The notes under the pieces were generated by a model. That model searched no databases. It was given only the letters and a program-made list of their open reading frames with translations, and was not told the DNA's origin. A program made the translations under genes and the position numbers. This document shows positions 45,825 to 56,461 of a DNA stretch of 64,000 nucleotides, one piece after another; the stretch's first letter is position 1; every line of letters begins with the position of its first letter. The stretch lies in assembly GCA_026120035.1 (NCBI GenBank), contig JALRME010000008.1:930001-994000 (forward strand). Direction: 5' to 3'. Origin of the DNA: Coleophoma eucalyptorum. Lineage: Eukaryota; Ascomycota; Leotiomycetes; Helotiales; Dermateaceae.

Positions 45825-46751
45825 GTATAACAGATGAGGAGTACTGGATATGAGATGAATTCTTTTACTTTTATTGTTTTTTTTTTCTTTTGGAGAAATG
45901 TTGGAGAAGCCGGTCAAATATATATTCACTCTGGGATTGTCTCCAGATTCTTCTCCGCACCACATCAGGTTATCGTAAGTAATCTTTAATCACGCCACTC
46001 GGCACTCAGTATTTTGTTCAGATACACCCACTAGCTTCAAAACTTCTAGAACTACAATCAATATACTTTGAAGGGCTATTATAATGAGGGCCAAAACTTA
46101 AAATTCTCAGCAAAGTTACAGTACAGAAGAAGCTTAAGCATTTGAGGATTCACATGATGGCATCACCTGCCTGTGCTTAATTGCCTAGCTTTCAGGAAAA
46201 ATGTCTAAATATGAAATCTTATAGATAAAAACACATATCTGTATAATATCTTCTGTGCAGCTCTGGTCATAAAAGTATCCCAGAATAATCATGTGTCTGC
46301 TGTGGTGTGCTTTCTAAGCATGGTCTGACCATACAAAAAGAGAGGAAAAAGCCCAAATATGTCGCGATTTTTATTGGTCTTGCACCCGTGACGATAGATG
46401 TTTGTCAACTTGGGTTATTACACTCGCTGTACGCGGCATTTTTATCCTACAACGCTGCTTCCTTACATTGTGTTTCTTAAAGGTGGCTGAACTGCCATTC
46501 AAACAATTATGGTGATCGAAGATTCACATCGTCACTTTTGAAAACAGGCGATAAGGCAGTCTCGTGGTCAGCTCCGGCTCGGGTCAGAGCCGCCAATCAT
46601 CGCCCAAACCGAATACTTATGCTCAGCTTGATATGACGCAGTGATAAGGTGATCTGAGTGGCGTAACATGATACGCAGTACAACATGACAAGCATAGCAC
46701 ACCCATCTGCAACAGATCAGAAAGATTGTATTGCTTAATCGAGGGTCATTT
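45825..46751. other. Intergenic region before the transposon scar
   Basis: This holds the promoter of the dehydrogenase gene and AT-rich sequence. I see no supported gene. Confidence 0.45.
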
Positions 46752-46955
46752 CTACGCTCCCTGTAAAGGCAGTGTGTACCCCACATTAACAATCCAAGCC
46801 ATAATGAGAGTGGGGCTACTGCTCAGCGTGTGTAGATGGTTCGCGCCAAGCACCCTCATATTCGACTCCATCACTCGCGCCTCCAGCTCTTCCGCCTCCT
46901 TCCATCGGCCTTGGTTCCTGTATATCCATGCGAGCCAGCCCATGCTGCTCAACAT
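46752..46955 (-). pseudogene. TPR (kinesin-light-chain-type) repeat fragment
   Basis: On the minus strand, WLAWIYRNQGRWKEAEELEA followed by VLGANHLHTLSS is clearly one 42-residue TPR unit of the type found in fungal NB-ARC/TPR (NLR-like) proteins. The frame loses the pattern on both sides, and no NB-ARC or effector domain is nearby. It is best read as a leftover of a larger gene. A related fragment lies in the opposite orientation at about 49905-50040. Confidence 0.75.
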
Positions 46956-46963
46956 TCCTTGGT

Positions 46964-47470
46964 CTACATCCTCCTCATATTCTGCAGTGTTACCAGCACA
47001 CTTGGTGTTACCGGTGTGACTGGTGTGACTGGCGTTACTGGCAATACTGGCGTTACAAATATTTGAGCTATGTTACCTTCTGGATATGGGTCTTTGTCCA
47101 TCTCGTAAACTTGAGGAACATCTAGTGTGGTAACCAGTCTCGGCATGTCTCTGAGTACTTTGTCAGGGTTGAACGGAAACAAACCGCTTTTTACCCATCC
47201 TGCAATGATATTATTCTTAGTGAACGCTCTTCTCCTTACAGGACTGTATAAGCCGGTGAATTGTCCTTTGCTGATTGTGTTACACCTCGTTCAAGTTTTT
47301 CAACTTCATCGCGATAGGCTACTTTCAGCGGACCAAACACTGCGACGTCACAGGGCTGGAGCTTGTGGAAGGTATAGAAGAGATACAGCACAGGAGGATG
47401 TTGTTTTCGAAGCAAAACTCTAAGATTTCCAAAGTCTTATGCGAAGCCGTCGCATATCAATAGGCTATAT
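46964..47470 (-). mobile_element. Remnant of a pogo/Fot1-type DNA transposase
   Basis: Read on the minus strand, the end of a DDE transposase of the Tc1/mariner-pogo (Fot1/Tan1) group is visible in pieces: LYLFYTFHKLQPCDVAVFGP, LKVAYRDEVEKLERGV, then in another frame RRRAFTKNNIIAGWVKSGLF and PFNPDKVLRDMPR. Stops and frameshifts separate the pieces. The N-terminal DNA-binding region and terminal inverted repeats were not found. It should be inactive. The adjacent AT-rich region (47480-47770) may be further decayed transposon sequence, possibly affected by RIP. Confidence 0.8.
47004..47057 (+). repeat. Nine-base tandem repeat in the transposase remnant
   Basis: Six units of nine bases, of the type GGTGTTACC / GGTGTGACT / GGCGTTACT, run without interruption. 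On the minus strand they would encode repeated Val-Thr-Pro. This is probably a local expansion after the element decayed. Confidence 0.8.
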
Positions 47471-47940
47471 AAATGGAACTAGTAAAATCGCGTAAATTTA
47501 GCTTGAAAAGATCTGTTTATACTAAGTATATACTCGCCTTATATTTGGAATTGTGATCTAGATATAAGTTATTATAGTTTTAGTATATCTTTATGTCTTT
47601 AAATAAACAGGATAAGCTACTAATAATATAGATTAAGATTTCTTTCGAAAAGGAAGCGCATCATTATAGATTTAGATAAGATGTTTATTATATAGATTAC
47701 GTACAAACTTAGCCTGTATTGTACATTTTTATACTAAACATATACTAAGTATATTCTATATATAAGCTAAAAGCGTAATTCTCTACCCAGGCCGAGCTTT
47801 CCGCATACAGGGATGTTCTACCCAGGCCGAGCTGTGAGCCCTCGTGGCTCGATTCTTCGAACTCCCTTCACCTATGATTCTTTCTCATTGATGCAGCCTT
47901 GACAATACGTCGGATCCAGCTTCTATCTCGTGTTCGGACA
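47471..47940. other. AT-rich tract and 17-base direct repeat before the sulfatase
   Basis: 47480-47770 is strongly AT-rich with many TATA and ATAT steps and no coding pattern. At 47782-47798 and 47817-47833 the 17 bases TCTACCCAGGCCGAGCT occur twice, 35 bases apart. The ATG of the sulfatase is 108 bases beyond the second copy. Confidence 0.65.
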
Positions 47941-49819
47941 ATGTCTCATTCAATCGCTCAGCCTTCATTCCAGGATAATGTCGACTTCAAAAATGCCGAC
48001 CGAGGTCACGTCGCATCTCTTGACACCTGTCTTATTAAGAACAAAGATGGGCGGATTGTGTGGAACAACGAGGACTACAATTTTCTACAAGGAGATTGCC
48101 CATCGACTGTAAATCCAAAGTTATGGCGACAAGGACAGTTAACCGTAAAGCAAGGACTATTCGAGGTCACTACAGGCGTGTATCAAGTCCGCGGCTTCGA
48201 TATCTCAAACATGACTCTTATTGAAGGCAAGACCGGTATTATTGTGCTAGACGTTCTTGCATCGACTGAATGCGCGGCTGCAGCACTGGATTTCTATCGC
48301 AGCCACCGCGGCGACCGACCAGTGAAAGCTGCGATTTACTCACACTCGCATTATGATCACTTCGGTGGCGCGCAAGGTATCCTATCAATACCTGCTGGAA
48401 ATGAGCAAAAAATACCCATCATTGCTCCAGCTGGCTTCATGGAAGCGGTTCTTAAAGAGAATATAGTTGCAGGCCCCGCAATGCGCAGACGGGCAGTATA
48501 TATGTTTGGTGGATCTCTACCTATCGGACCAAAAGCCCATGTGTATGTCTTCCTCATCAAGCCTGATAAGTTGATGAAAACAGAAACTAATCGCTTTTAG
48601 CGGATGCGGCTTAGGTATGGCGGCTTCTGGCGGTACCGCGATCATCGTACCGCCGAATGATACTATTAACGCGACTGGTGACGTACGACTTGTCGATGGA
48701 GTAAGAATCATATTCCAGATGGTGCCTGAGACTGAAGCACCGTGCGAGATGAATGTCTTCCTCCCTGATCAGCGTGCTGTCTACATTGCTGAGTGTGCAA
48801 CTCATACTATGCACAATGTCATCACCTTGCGAGGTGCACAGGTTCGGGACGCAAAGAAGTGGTCTAAGCACTTGGACGAGACGCTCGATATGTACGGCCA
48901 CGATGTCGATGTGAGTTTCTCGGGTCATCATTGGCCAACTTGGGGTCACGACAACATCGTCAAATTCATTTCAGACCAACGAGACCTATACGGCTATATG
49001 CATGATCAGACGGTCAGACTTATGAACAAAGGAATGACAGGTACTGAGATAGCGGAACAGCTCCAGCTCCCGCCAGCGTTGCAACAAGAATGGTATGCCG
49101 GTGAATACTACGGCTGCTTGTCGCAGAATGTGAAGGGTATTTACCAGCGTTATATGACGTGGTTCGATGGTAACCCGGCTAACTTATGGAAGTATCCACG
49201 AAGAGAGGAGGGAAAGCGCTATGTTGATTGTATGGGTGGCGCCTCAAATGTTATTGAAAAGGCAAAAGATTTAGCCAAGACAGGCGATCTTCGGTTCGCT
49301 GCAACATTGCTTGACCATGTTGTGGCGGCCGAACCAAGCAACGAACAAGGACAACGTCAACTGGCATCTGTATATGAGCTGCTCGGTTTCGGTGCTGAGA
49401 ATGCTGTATGGCGCAATTTCTACCTCACTGCTGCGCAGGAACTTAGAAGAAAGAGTCAGGGAGTACCGCAAAGTGTGATCGCCATCAATCCACAGTCGAC
49501 CGTTGAAGATTGGCTTGATGCTCTCTCGTTGCAGATAGACGGACCTAAGGCTTGCAAGACGCCTGTCCAAATGATCGTGATCAATATCCCGGACGAACAG
49601 ACAGCATGGATATTGACATTGAGGAATGGGACACTGACGTACCGCAGTAAACCTCTTAAGAGTGCACTGAGCAGCGACCCTGCCGATTTGACGATGACAG
49701 TCAGTAGGACCGAGATGTACGACATGATCGCCAAAGGCAACGTAGATGCGGCAAAGAAGACTGGGCGTGGCAAGATAGAGACAATTATTACTTTACTAGA
49801 GTTATGCAACGTCGTGTGA
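47941..49819 (+). CDS. Alkyl/aryl sulfatase, metallo-beta-lactamase fold (SdsA/BDS1-like)
   Basis: Two exons (47941-48542, 48601-49819) join in phase to give 606 residues. The metal site IYSHSHYDHFGGAQG supplies HxHxDH. Further ligands are expected in EAPCEMNVFLPDQRA, IAECATHTMHN and SFSGHHWPTWG. The C-terminal part holds the helical dimerisation domain (GKRYVDCMGGASNVIEKA, AATLLDHVVAAEP) and an SCP2-like end (VQMIVINIPDEQTAWILTLR). Type III sulfatases of this family hydrolyse primary or secondary alkyl sulfates such as SDS, releasing sulfate; yeast BDS1 is the model. A role in sulfur scavenging or surfactant breakdown is inferred. There is no signal peptide. It is flanked by transposon and TPR debris, which fits gain by rearrangement. 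Confidence 0.92.
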
Positions 49820-49904
49820 ACTAGTCTTAATCACCAGCTTAGCATTCAAGATGTCACGCCTATCCCTCTCTATGACAAAAACCATTTGTCTTAACAGCCC
49901 GCTT

Positions 49905-50040
49905 GACAAGAATCAAGGACGGTGGAAGGAGGCAGAAGAGCTGGAGGTGCAGGTGCTGAAGACTTGTAAGATGAGGCTTGGGGCAGACCATCCCTCTACA
50001 CTGACCAGCAGGAACAACCTTGCGCTGTATAGTTGGAAAA
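49905..50040 (+). pseudogene. Second TPR repeat fragment
   Basis: Plus-strand NQGRWKEAEELEVQVLK followed by RLGADHPSTLTSRNNLAL is one kinesin-light-chain-type TPR unit. DNA and protein are clearly related to the minus-strand fragment at 46752-46955. Nothing else of the parent protein is present. The sequence becomes AT-rich right after it. Confidence 0.75.
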
Positions 50041-50705
50041 CAGGATCTATAGGTATAACTTAAAATAATTAAGTGTCTATTATATTTTATTATGCAGGAT
50101 GAAATTCAATTCGTATTACGTGCCGAGTAGCTATAACGTATTTCACAAGCGAGTGGCCCACACAAGTGAGTAGCACATCAAATCGACTATCTCATCTTTC
50201 AAGGCCATTCACACCACACTTAATTATCCAAATTACTTAGCAAAGATCTATTTTAACCGCTCGCGAAATCTCAAACGACGTATACTTGATATCGTTATCG
50301 ATTAGCGAGGATCGTATCTCTTTAGCGCCCTAGAATACACTTCGGAGAGATCCAGACGAGCAAGTCCTCGATGGTAAAATCATTGAGGATTTGTGTCGAC
50401 ACTACCACAAAGTTCCTGGGGAAGATCAATGATGGAACATCTGGATATAAAGAGGTTTATATCATTGGCTGGGTAGCCGCGTTGAGCCGCGCGCATAATG
50501 CATCAAAATTCCAAATTATATTCAAAGTGGAAATAGTGTTGGTAAATGAACTTTTAAGGTTTCCATAGATGAAGATGAATAATCAATACTGGTGCTGGCC
50601 CGACCACGGCGGAATAGGATCTTAACTTGCGATTCCATCTTGTATGATAAGAAACGTTTTGTCGACGGACTTTTGGTCCAAAGTAATAACTATCATCCGG
50701 TAAAG
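50041..50705. other. Region that should hold the missing 5' end of the SDR gene
   Basis: This is AT-rich, with stops in all frames near 50600-50690. A segment around 50582-50600 could read as a TGAG nucleotide-binding motif, but no donor site joins it in phase to the SDR exon at 50706. A taataac branch-like site and an AG acceptor precede 50706. Confidence 0.4.
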
Positions 50706-51463
50706 GCATAGGGCGAGCTTCAGCTCTTGCGTTCGCCAATGCAGGCGCACATGTTGCAGCACTTGCACGCATTTCGGCAGACATTGATTCACTTGTAGCC
50801 GAGATCAAGGCCAAGTACTCGCTGCCAGCAGTCGCTATCACGGGATCAGTTCTTGATCACCCTCAGAAGATTGTTATCAGCGTCAAGGAGGTTTTGGGTC
50901 CCATCGATATTCTGGTGAACAATGCCGGCATCAACCGCATGTCGCCGCTTGGTGACGAAGTCAATCTACACCTCTGGTGGAATGTCTTCGAGGTCAATGT
51001 CAAAGCTCCTGTGGCAATGATTCATGCAGTTCTACCAGGCTTTAAAGCTCGTGGAGGAGGAACAATCATTACTGTGGGCTCCTGTGTCGTTGAAGTTCAG
51101 GTCCCGTATACGTCCTCATATACGGGCTCTAAGGCGGGAGTCTTCCGCGCCATTGAGATACTTGACCTTGAACTTAATCAAAGTGGGGTCTATAACTTCT
51201 TCATTCATCCTGGAGCTGTTAGGACAAATTTAGTATCCAAGGTTGGTAACGACAAGCTCAACGGGCCAGAGATGAAGAAGATTATAGATAGTTATGATGC
51301 GTACTTGACCGAGACGCCGGAGCTGGCAGCTAACACTATGGTTGCACTCGCTGTGAATGAAGACTTGAGGGCATTTTCTGGGAGGTACCTGGATGTGACT
51401 GAAGACTTACAAGAACTCTTGGCTCGACAAGAGTTCATGGTGGAAAAGGACCTTACAAGTTGA
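50706..51463 (+). CDS. Short-chain dehydrogenase/reductase, 5' end unresolved
   Basis: From the acceptor at 50705 the frame reads GIGRASALAFANAGAHVAAL, the second half of the classical SDR cofactor motif. It continues to IDILVNNAGINR, with the catalytic Ser-Tyr-Lys set in TVGSCVVEV and SSYTGSKAG, and FIHPGAVRTNL after it. This is a classical SDR core of about 250 residues ending at 51463, in normal register. The first exon with the TGxxx half is not found, so the gene is either 5'-truncated or has a short first exon I could not join. The substrate is unknown. It is the first gene of the putative catabolic cluster to its right, though it may not belong to it. Confidence 0.7.
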
Positions 51464-52052
51464 GAGTTACCAGACCATGAGCTTTATTCTGACGAAGTAA
51501 TATATATGTCTGCAGGGTGATCATGTATACAACTAGCAGAGAAATAAACTTGTATTTGTCCTCTACGTTTTTGGCTATGACTGCGTAGTGTGGTGTATCA
51601 TCTTGTGATACCATTCTGTCGACAGCAACTAAGCCATGTATTTGGTATGTGACCGTAAGAAGATATGCCGCCAAACTTTGTAGTCCACCCCTTCATTCCA
51701 GTGGACGATATTGCACTGACAGCATACGATGAAATATCGTTGCTTCGTGATCCAGATTAAGTTACTGAACTCAACCTCAAATTCTCTTGGCGCGATAGTC
51801 CAAGAAGATACCTCGAACACTTAAAATAGTGCAGAGGATTTCTCAGGTTAAGGTAATCTCACTCTGATAGTAAATTTCAGACCAGCAAAACATCCTAATA
51901 TCTAAGGGCTGCAGATTCAGTAGCTTAAGCCCAAGCTTGCCCCATGAAAGCGTGAAAGGAATAATTTCAAATGCCTAAATAATGTATGCGGCGAAATTTT
52001 GTACTTTTTGTAAAGATAGATTCGATCGCGATTTGGGCTCCAAGAAATGATT
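51464..52052. other. Spacer between convergent genes
   Basis: This holds the 3' flanks of the SDR gene (plus) and the regulator (minus). I see nothing else. Confidence 0.45.
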
Positions 52053-54446
52053 TTAGAATAAGACTACCCACGAGCTTGTAGAGCGTGAAAAGTCGATCCA
52101 TGTCCAATACTTTCCAGCGCCTGAAGAATCGCTCCGTTCGACCTCGTCTTGCCGTCGCCACACTTCTTTCATTGTGTCTATTGACGTACGGAATGAGTTG
52201 AGCCCACATTGCGAGAGACCCTTCTCAAGCCATGACAAAATAGCTTGTCTGTGTGGACCCAAAATGGCCTCACAGCCTGCTATGAAAGCGGGCCACGGTG
52301 TCCCAGGGCCTGGACAGTTGTGGTTGACCAGCGCTAGATCGAATTTGTTAAGCGCCTGGATAACCTCATCAACGTGGCCTTGCAGTATTAAAGGGTTAGC
52401 ATTCCGAACACGTCTATAAAACAATATTACAAGAGCCGCATTTAATGCACGAAGCATACAGTCGCTTGGTAGCTGACCTGCCAGAGGTGTATCCGTTGTG
52501 ACCTGCTGGCTGCTGGCTAATTCCTCACCAATCCGATCCGGGACGGTCTTTAGTGCAAAGGAACATATGATATTCTCCAGTCGACCTGCTCTCTTTTGTA
52601 GAAATTCCAAAAATGATGTGTCTGCTTCGTGGCTATGCTTGGAGGCCTCTAAGATGTTCGCCAGCCGTGTTGTTTGTGAGACTAGGCTTAACCATGTCTC
52701 TGATATGCCGTATACCTGGAAAAGTGTATGGTTAAAGTGGCGTGAGTCTTCTAAGTGGATGTCGTGGAGGCCCACGTCATAATCTTTCGCCTCATCGATG
52801 TTTAGGTCAGCGTCAAAGAGGTGAGGATCCAGGCGAAGAAAGTCATCAAGGCGAGCATTGTGACCTGTCTGTGGCATGTGTTCTTCTGACATGCTAGACC
52901 GGCCTGAGTGGTAAACCATGCATATTCTATCAACCAGCGGGCCATAAGAGTGGTAGTCATGGAGTACAGAAGTACTTTCCCCGACAATTCGAATCCATGT
53001 ATAAACGTGATGCAAGAGACGGGCTTTTCGAGATATCTCGCGTTTTGCAAGACCTCTAACACGAAGGAGTCGCTCTGCGTCCAACATAAAACACCGTGTA
53101 TCTCCTTGGCTTCCTGAGACACCCTGGTCATATTTAGCTATTCGTAATTATGCTTGTAGGTGACTATCTTACTGCAAATGCGAGTATACTCAAGATGGCC
53201 ATTAATTGCTCTTTATATTTAGCCTTTGTGGCCCCCTTTAACTCATACCGTAAAGAAACTTTCATATGTGTCTTAGCCTTTTCCTTACAATGTGAGACTA
53301 CCTCACTCCAATACTCTACTGTCTTCCCAGACTTTATCGAGGGATTAACAGATAGATGATAAGCTGAACAGCCGAGCAAAGCATACAAGTTAGCTGCACT
53401 TGCATGTTTTACATTTCCAGTTTCCAGATATGTCATTGCAGCCAAAGTCCGAACCGCGTGAGGGAGGTTCAGAGTCTTCCAAGGAGATTTAGAACTGACT
53501 GGCATGAAGGATATCTGGGAGACCACACAGCTCTGAAAATGTTTCAAAAGTTGCTGGGCGTCCTGAACCAAGATTTCTGCTGACAAGATGGCAGGGCTAT
53601 ACTCTCGTTCCACTCTGGTATTGTTGGCTTGACCTGAACTGTGGGTTTCAAGTTCATAGACGGTAGAAGGGTCCGTATCTTGTGCAAACTGATCATTATT
53701 GGAAGGCGTAGTATACCAATCTGTTGTAAGGTTTGGAGCTACATTTCCATTCATGAATTCTGGGATCATGAACATACTCTCAAAGTCAAGCTCAAAGAGA
53801 TCCGCCCATTGCAGAGTATCGCCGACATTAAGGATGGGATCAAACGGTCCTATTGAAGAAGGTGTAGTTTGAACTTCGTCCACAGAATTGATAGGTTCAA
53901 GACTCGGATTGGCATCATGTGTTTCTTCCACTTGAGTTATAGCATTGAGGTTAAGAATACTGAAGGGCCCAATTGATAAATCCGGCGAAAGGAGGCTAGC
54001 TGGATCTTTTGTTTTGGCATCAATCTCGGCTAGTAATCCATCTAGAGAATGAGATCCAAGGTTATCCACCAAGGAGGTGCTCATACAGGCTCTGGACTCG
54101 GCTACAATCTCGTCAGGAGATGATGAATGTAAGCATCTACGTCACGATGCTGACCTGTATAAAGATGGCGTCTGGTGCCATGTGCGCTACTATCTTCAAT
54201 TTCGGTAGCTTTCGTACAAGAAATCGACGACGATGCTGTCTGTGGTACCCATCGAATGTTGGAGGAGTAGCCTTCGCAGGATACCCCAACTGCTCTGCAT
54301 GCCAGGCAGAACGGCCGAGCCTGGTCGCACTTGACATGCCTTCTCCGACAGGTTCCACAGCCGCCCAAGGCATGCTTCCGGCGAGGCCGTTGCTTTCCTT
54401 TGGCTACTGTGGCTACTTTTGCTGCTTTTGCAATTTTGGCTGGCAT
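52053..54446 (-). CDS. Zn(II)2Cys6 transcription factor (ArgRII/Fungal_trans_2-like)
   Basis: Three exons (54446-54155, 54101-53173, 53123-52053) close in phase to give 763 residues. An Ala/Lys-rich start (MPAKIAKAAKVATVAKGKQR) leads into the zinc cluster GCGTCRRRHVKCDQARPFC, LACRAVGVSC. The central and C-terminal parts match the fungal factor domain II type seen in arginine-catabolism regulator ArgRII relatives (LNLPHAVRTLAAMTYLE, CKEKAKTHMKVSLRYELKG, ILAFAVGVSGSQGDTRCFML). It is head-to-head with the NmrA-like gene at 54772 and next to metabolic genes and a permease. A pathway-specific activator role is therefore reasonable, but it is inferred from position. The gene is intact. Confidence 0.9.
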
Positions 54447-54771
54447 GAAGAAATTTGATAGCGGTGGGACAGTTTGCCAAAAGCGATGTATCTCATGTTG
54501 AGAGGTAGTTTGGGCGATTAGCTTAAACGAGGGGAAAAAGGTATTCCCGAACAGGCAAGTCGTTCCGTGTGAAGGTTCCGCCACCCACTTTCGTCGCTTG
54601 ATCACGTCAACGGTCGACGGTCCATGGATAAATAAGGAATCAAGCTTGGGAAACAACCACCTGTTCCTCTGCAATCACCGACCCTCGTCCTTTTACTCGG
54701 CTTGTTACGGCACAGTCATATCTGCCAGACCCGACCTTTAGTCAGTTGTATCTGTCAATAGGAATTTACCA
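54447..54771. promoter_or_regulatory. Divergent promoter, regulator and NmrA-like gene
   Basis: 325 bases separate two divergent starts. CGG and CCG triplets are present, but no repeated motif is clear enough to name. Confidence 0.4.
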
Positions 54772-55984
54772 ATGGCAAAGCTCTTCATGTACTGATCTTA
54801 CTTCCGAGTACCTAATGGAACCCATCGCTGATTTCATACAGTACCGGCGCGACAGGCTACGTTGGTGGCGATGTTCTGTGCCGCCTCAGCTCCAGTGCGG
54901 CCAAATTCGACATCTCTGCCCTTGTCCGGGGCTCTGAAAAGTCATCCAATGTCCAAGCTGCTTTCCCCCACATTCGCGTTGTCCAGGGTGATTTGGATGA
55001 TTCCAATTTGATTGAAGATGAGGCCGCGAAGGCGGATATTGTTCTAAGTCAGTACAGAACCTCAATTTGTCAATCTGACAGCGCCTAACTGGTTAATCTG
55101 AAAGATCTCGCATCCACCAGCCACATTGTAAGTGCCAACGCAATTGCAAAAGGTCTCAGCAAGGCCGAGAAACCCGGTAGGAATCTCAAAAAATGCTCCA
55201 TTGAGTAAAGGCCAACATATTACTATAGGTCACTGGATCCAGATTTCTGGTGCCACTCTCTTTGCGGCTGACGAGATTGCCAACCGGAAATTCGGACAGA
55301 AATCAGACAAGGTATATGACGACCTTGAAGGTGTCTCAGAGATTCTATCAGTCATCTCCAACAGCCCAGGTCGTACTGTTGATAACCTTGTTATATCCCA
55401 AGATCCTTCTAAAGTCAACACTGCACTTCTAATCGGTCCTCTGATCTACGGCACAGGAAAGGGGCCAGGAAATCAGCGCAGTGTCCAGGCACCAGAGATT
55501 GCCCGCGTTATATTAAAAAACAAGGAAGGTTTCAAATTAGAAGCTGGTGAGAATGCATGGAGCAACATCCATGTTCACGACCTTAGCAACCTATGCCTCA
55601 AGCTAGTTGAAGCAGCCATCGCTCAGGAGCCCGGTCTCTGGAATAAGGAAGGAATCTACTGCCCTGAAAATGGAGCAAAGGTGGGTCAAATTGTATACCA
55701 TCGTTTTGATCGCGGCTGAAAAAGAAATTTTGTAGGAGTTTGGCAGGCTCTCTGAGGAAATTGCGGCTGAAGCCGCTAAACAGGGCCTTATCCCGGATGG
55801 AACTGTCAAAAAGATTATCAGTGGCAATGAGGCTGATGCTGAATCGGGACATGCCTCCATTCTCTGGGGTACCAATGCCGTGCAGAAGTCTTCCAGAGCC
55901 AAGCAGAAGCTTAACTGGCAACCTAGCGAGGTTTCTTTAGAGCAAGAGATCCCTAATATTGTTCGTACTGAGAGTAAGTTGTGA
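54772..55984 (+). CDS. NmrA-like/NAD-dependent epimerase-type protein
   Basis: Five exons (54772-54788, 54842-55047, 55105-55176, 55229-55680, 55736-55984) close in phase to give 331 residues; the first exon has only 17 bases. The Rossmann motif LFITGATGYVGGDVL appears only after splicing. ISALVRGSEKS and IRVVQGDLDDSNLI fit NmrA-like proteins, which bind NAD(P) and may act as redox sensors or reductases. ALLIGPLIYGTGKGP and NIHVHDLSNLCLKLVEAAI match the epimerase-like C-terminal half. No classical YxxxK pair is evident, so a binding or sensing role is as likely as catalysis. Confidence 0.88.
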
Positions 55985-56461
55985 TTTGATTTTAAAATGG
56001 AAAAGTTTGGGATACAAAAATCTCCTTTGAGACATGAAGCATCAATATATTTCGGAATTTTATCATTAGTTAAGCTTTTATTGTATGACCCATCTACCAA
56101 CTGTCAATTACAATTATTCAAAAAGAAATTCTTTCAGTACACATATCAAGAAATAGTTGAGTTTAAAATGTAGCACGACAATTATAACATCTCCCATTGT
56201 GAACCAAAGCCGGTGATTTTGTTATTTTATATATTGTTTTCTTTCTAAAGAAAATGTTGAAGTAAATAATGATGCAACTGTCCAACAGCCTAGTGACGAT
56301 AAATAACATTAGTGTTGTATTTTCACAAACACAAGCAGAGAACAGAGCAACTAGAACGTTATTTCAAATCTCCTACCAAATGCATGCACATATAGAACAA
56401 TGGGAAAGGGTAGTGAATTTTTAAAATAGTGTCATATTAAGTTTACGGACAGCTCTATGGA
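55985..56461. other. AT-rich spacer between convergent genes
   Basis: This holds the 3' flanks of the NmrA-like gene and of the FMN enzyme gene. No gene is seen. Confidence 0.5.

Noticed and set aside
45825..45965. Upstream in-frame ATG giving 47 extra residues on the dehydrogenase
   Set aside because: The added segment spans TATA-like and T-rich leader sequence and would bury a good mitochondrial presequence; the start at 45824 is preferred.
55598..56100. Minus-strand ORFs of 107 and 165 codons
   Set aside because: They are antisense to the last exons of the NmrA-like gene, without any recognisable domain.
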